Shown here: positions 55,127-55,429 of the stretch, piece after piece
How the letters are laid out: each line of letters begins with the position of its first letter
How positions within the stretch are numbered: position 1 is the first letter of the stretch
DNA from: Spirosoma fluviale
Lineage (GTDB): Bacteria; Bacteroidota; Bacteroidia; Cytophagales; Cyclobacteriaceae
Direction of reading: 5' to 3'
DNA: 55,429 nucleotides
Assembly (NCBI GenBank): GCA_945868725.1
Contig: CAMBMU010000007.1
Span: 1-55,429 of the forward strand
Notes under the pieces: model-generated
Database searches by the model: none
The model's input: only the letters and a program-made list of their open reading frames with translations
Told to the model about the DNA's origin: nothing
Made by a program: the position numbers and the translations under genes

Positions 55127-55142
55127 ATTGCTCCTACCTACC

Positions 55143-55429
55143 ATGAGGTTACTCCCCTCCTTTTTTACGCTCGATTTTTTTCTGCTCTGCTTGAGTAGCT
55201 TTTTATTTTTTTCAAGCTTCAACATGATCATTTCCGAATTACCTGCTTACTTAACTTCCATGGGAGGAGAATCCTATAAAGGATGGATTATCGCCCTCTT
55301 TACCCTGTCCGCAGGACTTTCAAGGCCCTTTAGCGGAAAGCTTGCAGATAAAATTGGTCGAATTCCTGTCATGATTTTTGGAGCCAGTGTCTGCTTTGTG
55401 GTTGGCTTAAGTTACCCGCTCCTTCACTT
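55143..55429 (+). CDS. MFS transporter, 5' part
   Basis: The first 95 residues of a polytopic transporter cut by the window edge. Helix 1 (~10-31), helix 2 (~50-65) and the MFS motif A-like loop GKLADKIGRIPV (~71-82) are visible, followed by helix 3. Substrate and full length cannot be judged. It lies 51 bp after the prfB stop and past its terminator, so it probably has its own promoter or depends on read-through. Confidence 0.85.
   Translation, partial: MRLLPSFFTLDFFLLCLSSFLFFSSFNMIISELPAYLTSMGGESYKGWIIALFTLSAGLSRPFSGKLADKIGRIPVMIFGASVCFVVGLSYPLLH

Overview
The window is a gene-dense stretch of chromosome from a member of the Bacteroidota, most likely order Cytophagales and a Cyclobacteriaceae/Algoriphagus-like genus (inference from gene content and protein style; no 16S is present). 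Supporting signs are a type IX secretion (T9SS) C-terminal domain protein with SprB repeats, a TonB-dependent receptor with a carboxypeptidase-regulatory-like N-domain, the Bacteroidota-specific IPExxxVDY protein next to pyruvate kinase, and TTTG-N19/20-TANNTTTG promoters. Shine-Dalgarno sequences are rare before start codons, although one is used inside prfB. No rRNA, tRNA, CRISPR array, prophage or insertion sequence was recognised, and no gene-free stretch exceeds 300 bp.

Layout. 1-5200: end of an unidentified gene, a DtxR/MntR-type metalloregulator with a palindromic candidate operator, galE, and a secreted T9SS cargo protein. 5300-10100: ABC-F ATPase, sodium:solute symporter, RlmI-type rRNA methyltransferase and a small membrane protein ending in a clear terminator. 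10200-13700: TonB receptor plus partner lipoprotein, facing a second small lipoprotein across a shared bidirectional terminator. 13800-20100: ATP-dependent DNA ligase with its DEXH helicase, RmuC and an alpha/beta hydrolase. 20200-26430: an atypical NRAMP-family transporter, a DUF1080 protein, then on the minus strand rsmA-mgtE-2-hydroxyacid dehydrogenase and greA-HIT.

26500-41400 is a core metabolism and cell-envelope block: pdxA, yceD-rpmF, fabH-efp-accB-accC, IPExxxVDY-pyk, acpP-fabF-rnc-nadE-lgt, yidD and an Omp85-type outer-membrane protein. Fatty-acid synthesis genes recur (fabH, accBC, acpP, fabF, an acyltransferase). 41500-45200 (minus strand) holds a HigBA-like toxin-antitoxin pair, a TIGR02757 protein, an unknown membrane protein and a LysM/double-psi-barrel protein. 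45370-55429 is a plus-strand run: NfeD-type membrane protease, truncated haemoglobin, lysophospholipid acyltransferase, gatC, a large unknown membrane/TPR protein, a lone MacB/LolD-type ATPase, a cobalamin adenosyltransferase, ilvE, an unknown exported protein, prfB with a programmed +1 frameshift, and the start of an MFS transporter.

Most of the window is ordinary housekeeping. The points most worth a second look are the NRAMP homologue lacking the canonical metal ligands, the ABC-F protein with one apparently dead nucleotide site, the palindrome/promoter of the DtxR-family gene, the reduced ligase-helicase locus, a multi-stem intergenic structure after accC, the uncharacterised membrane-TPR protein, and the prfB recoding site.
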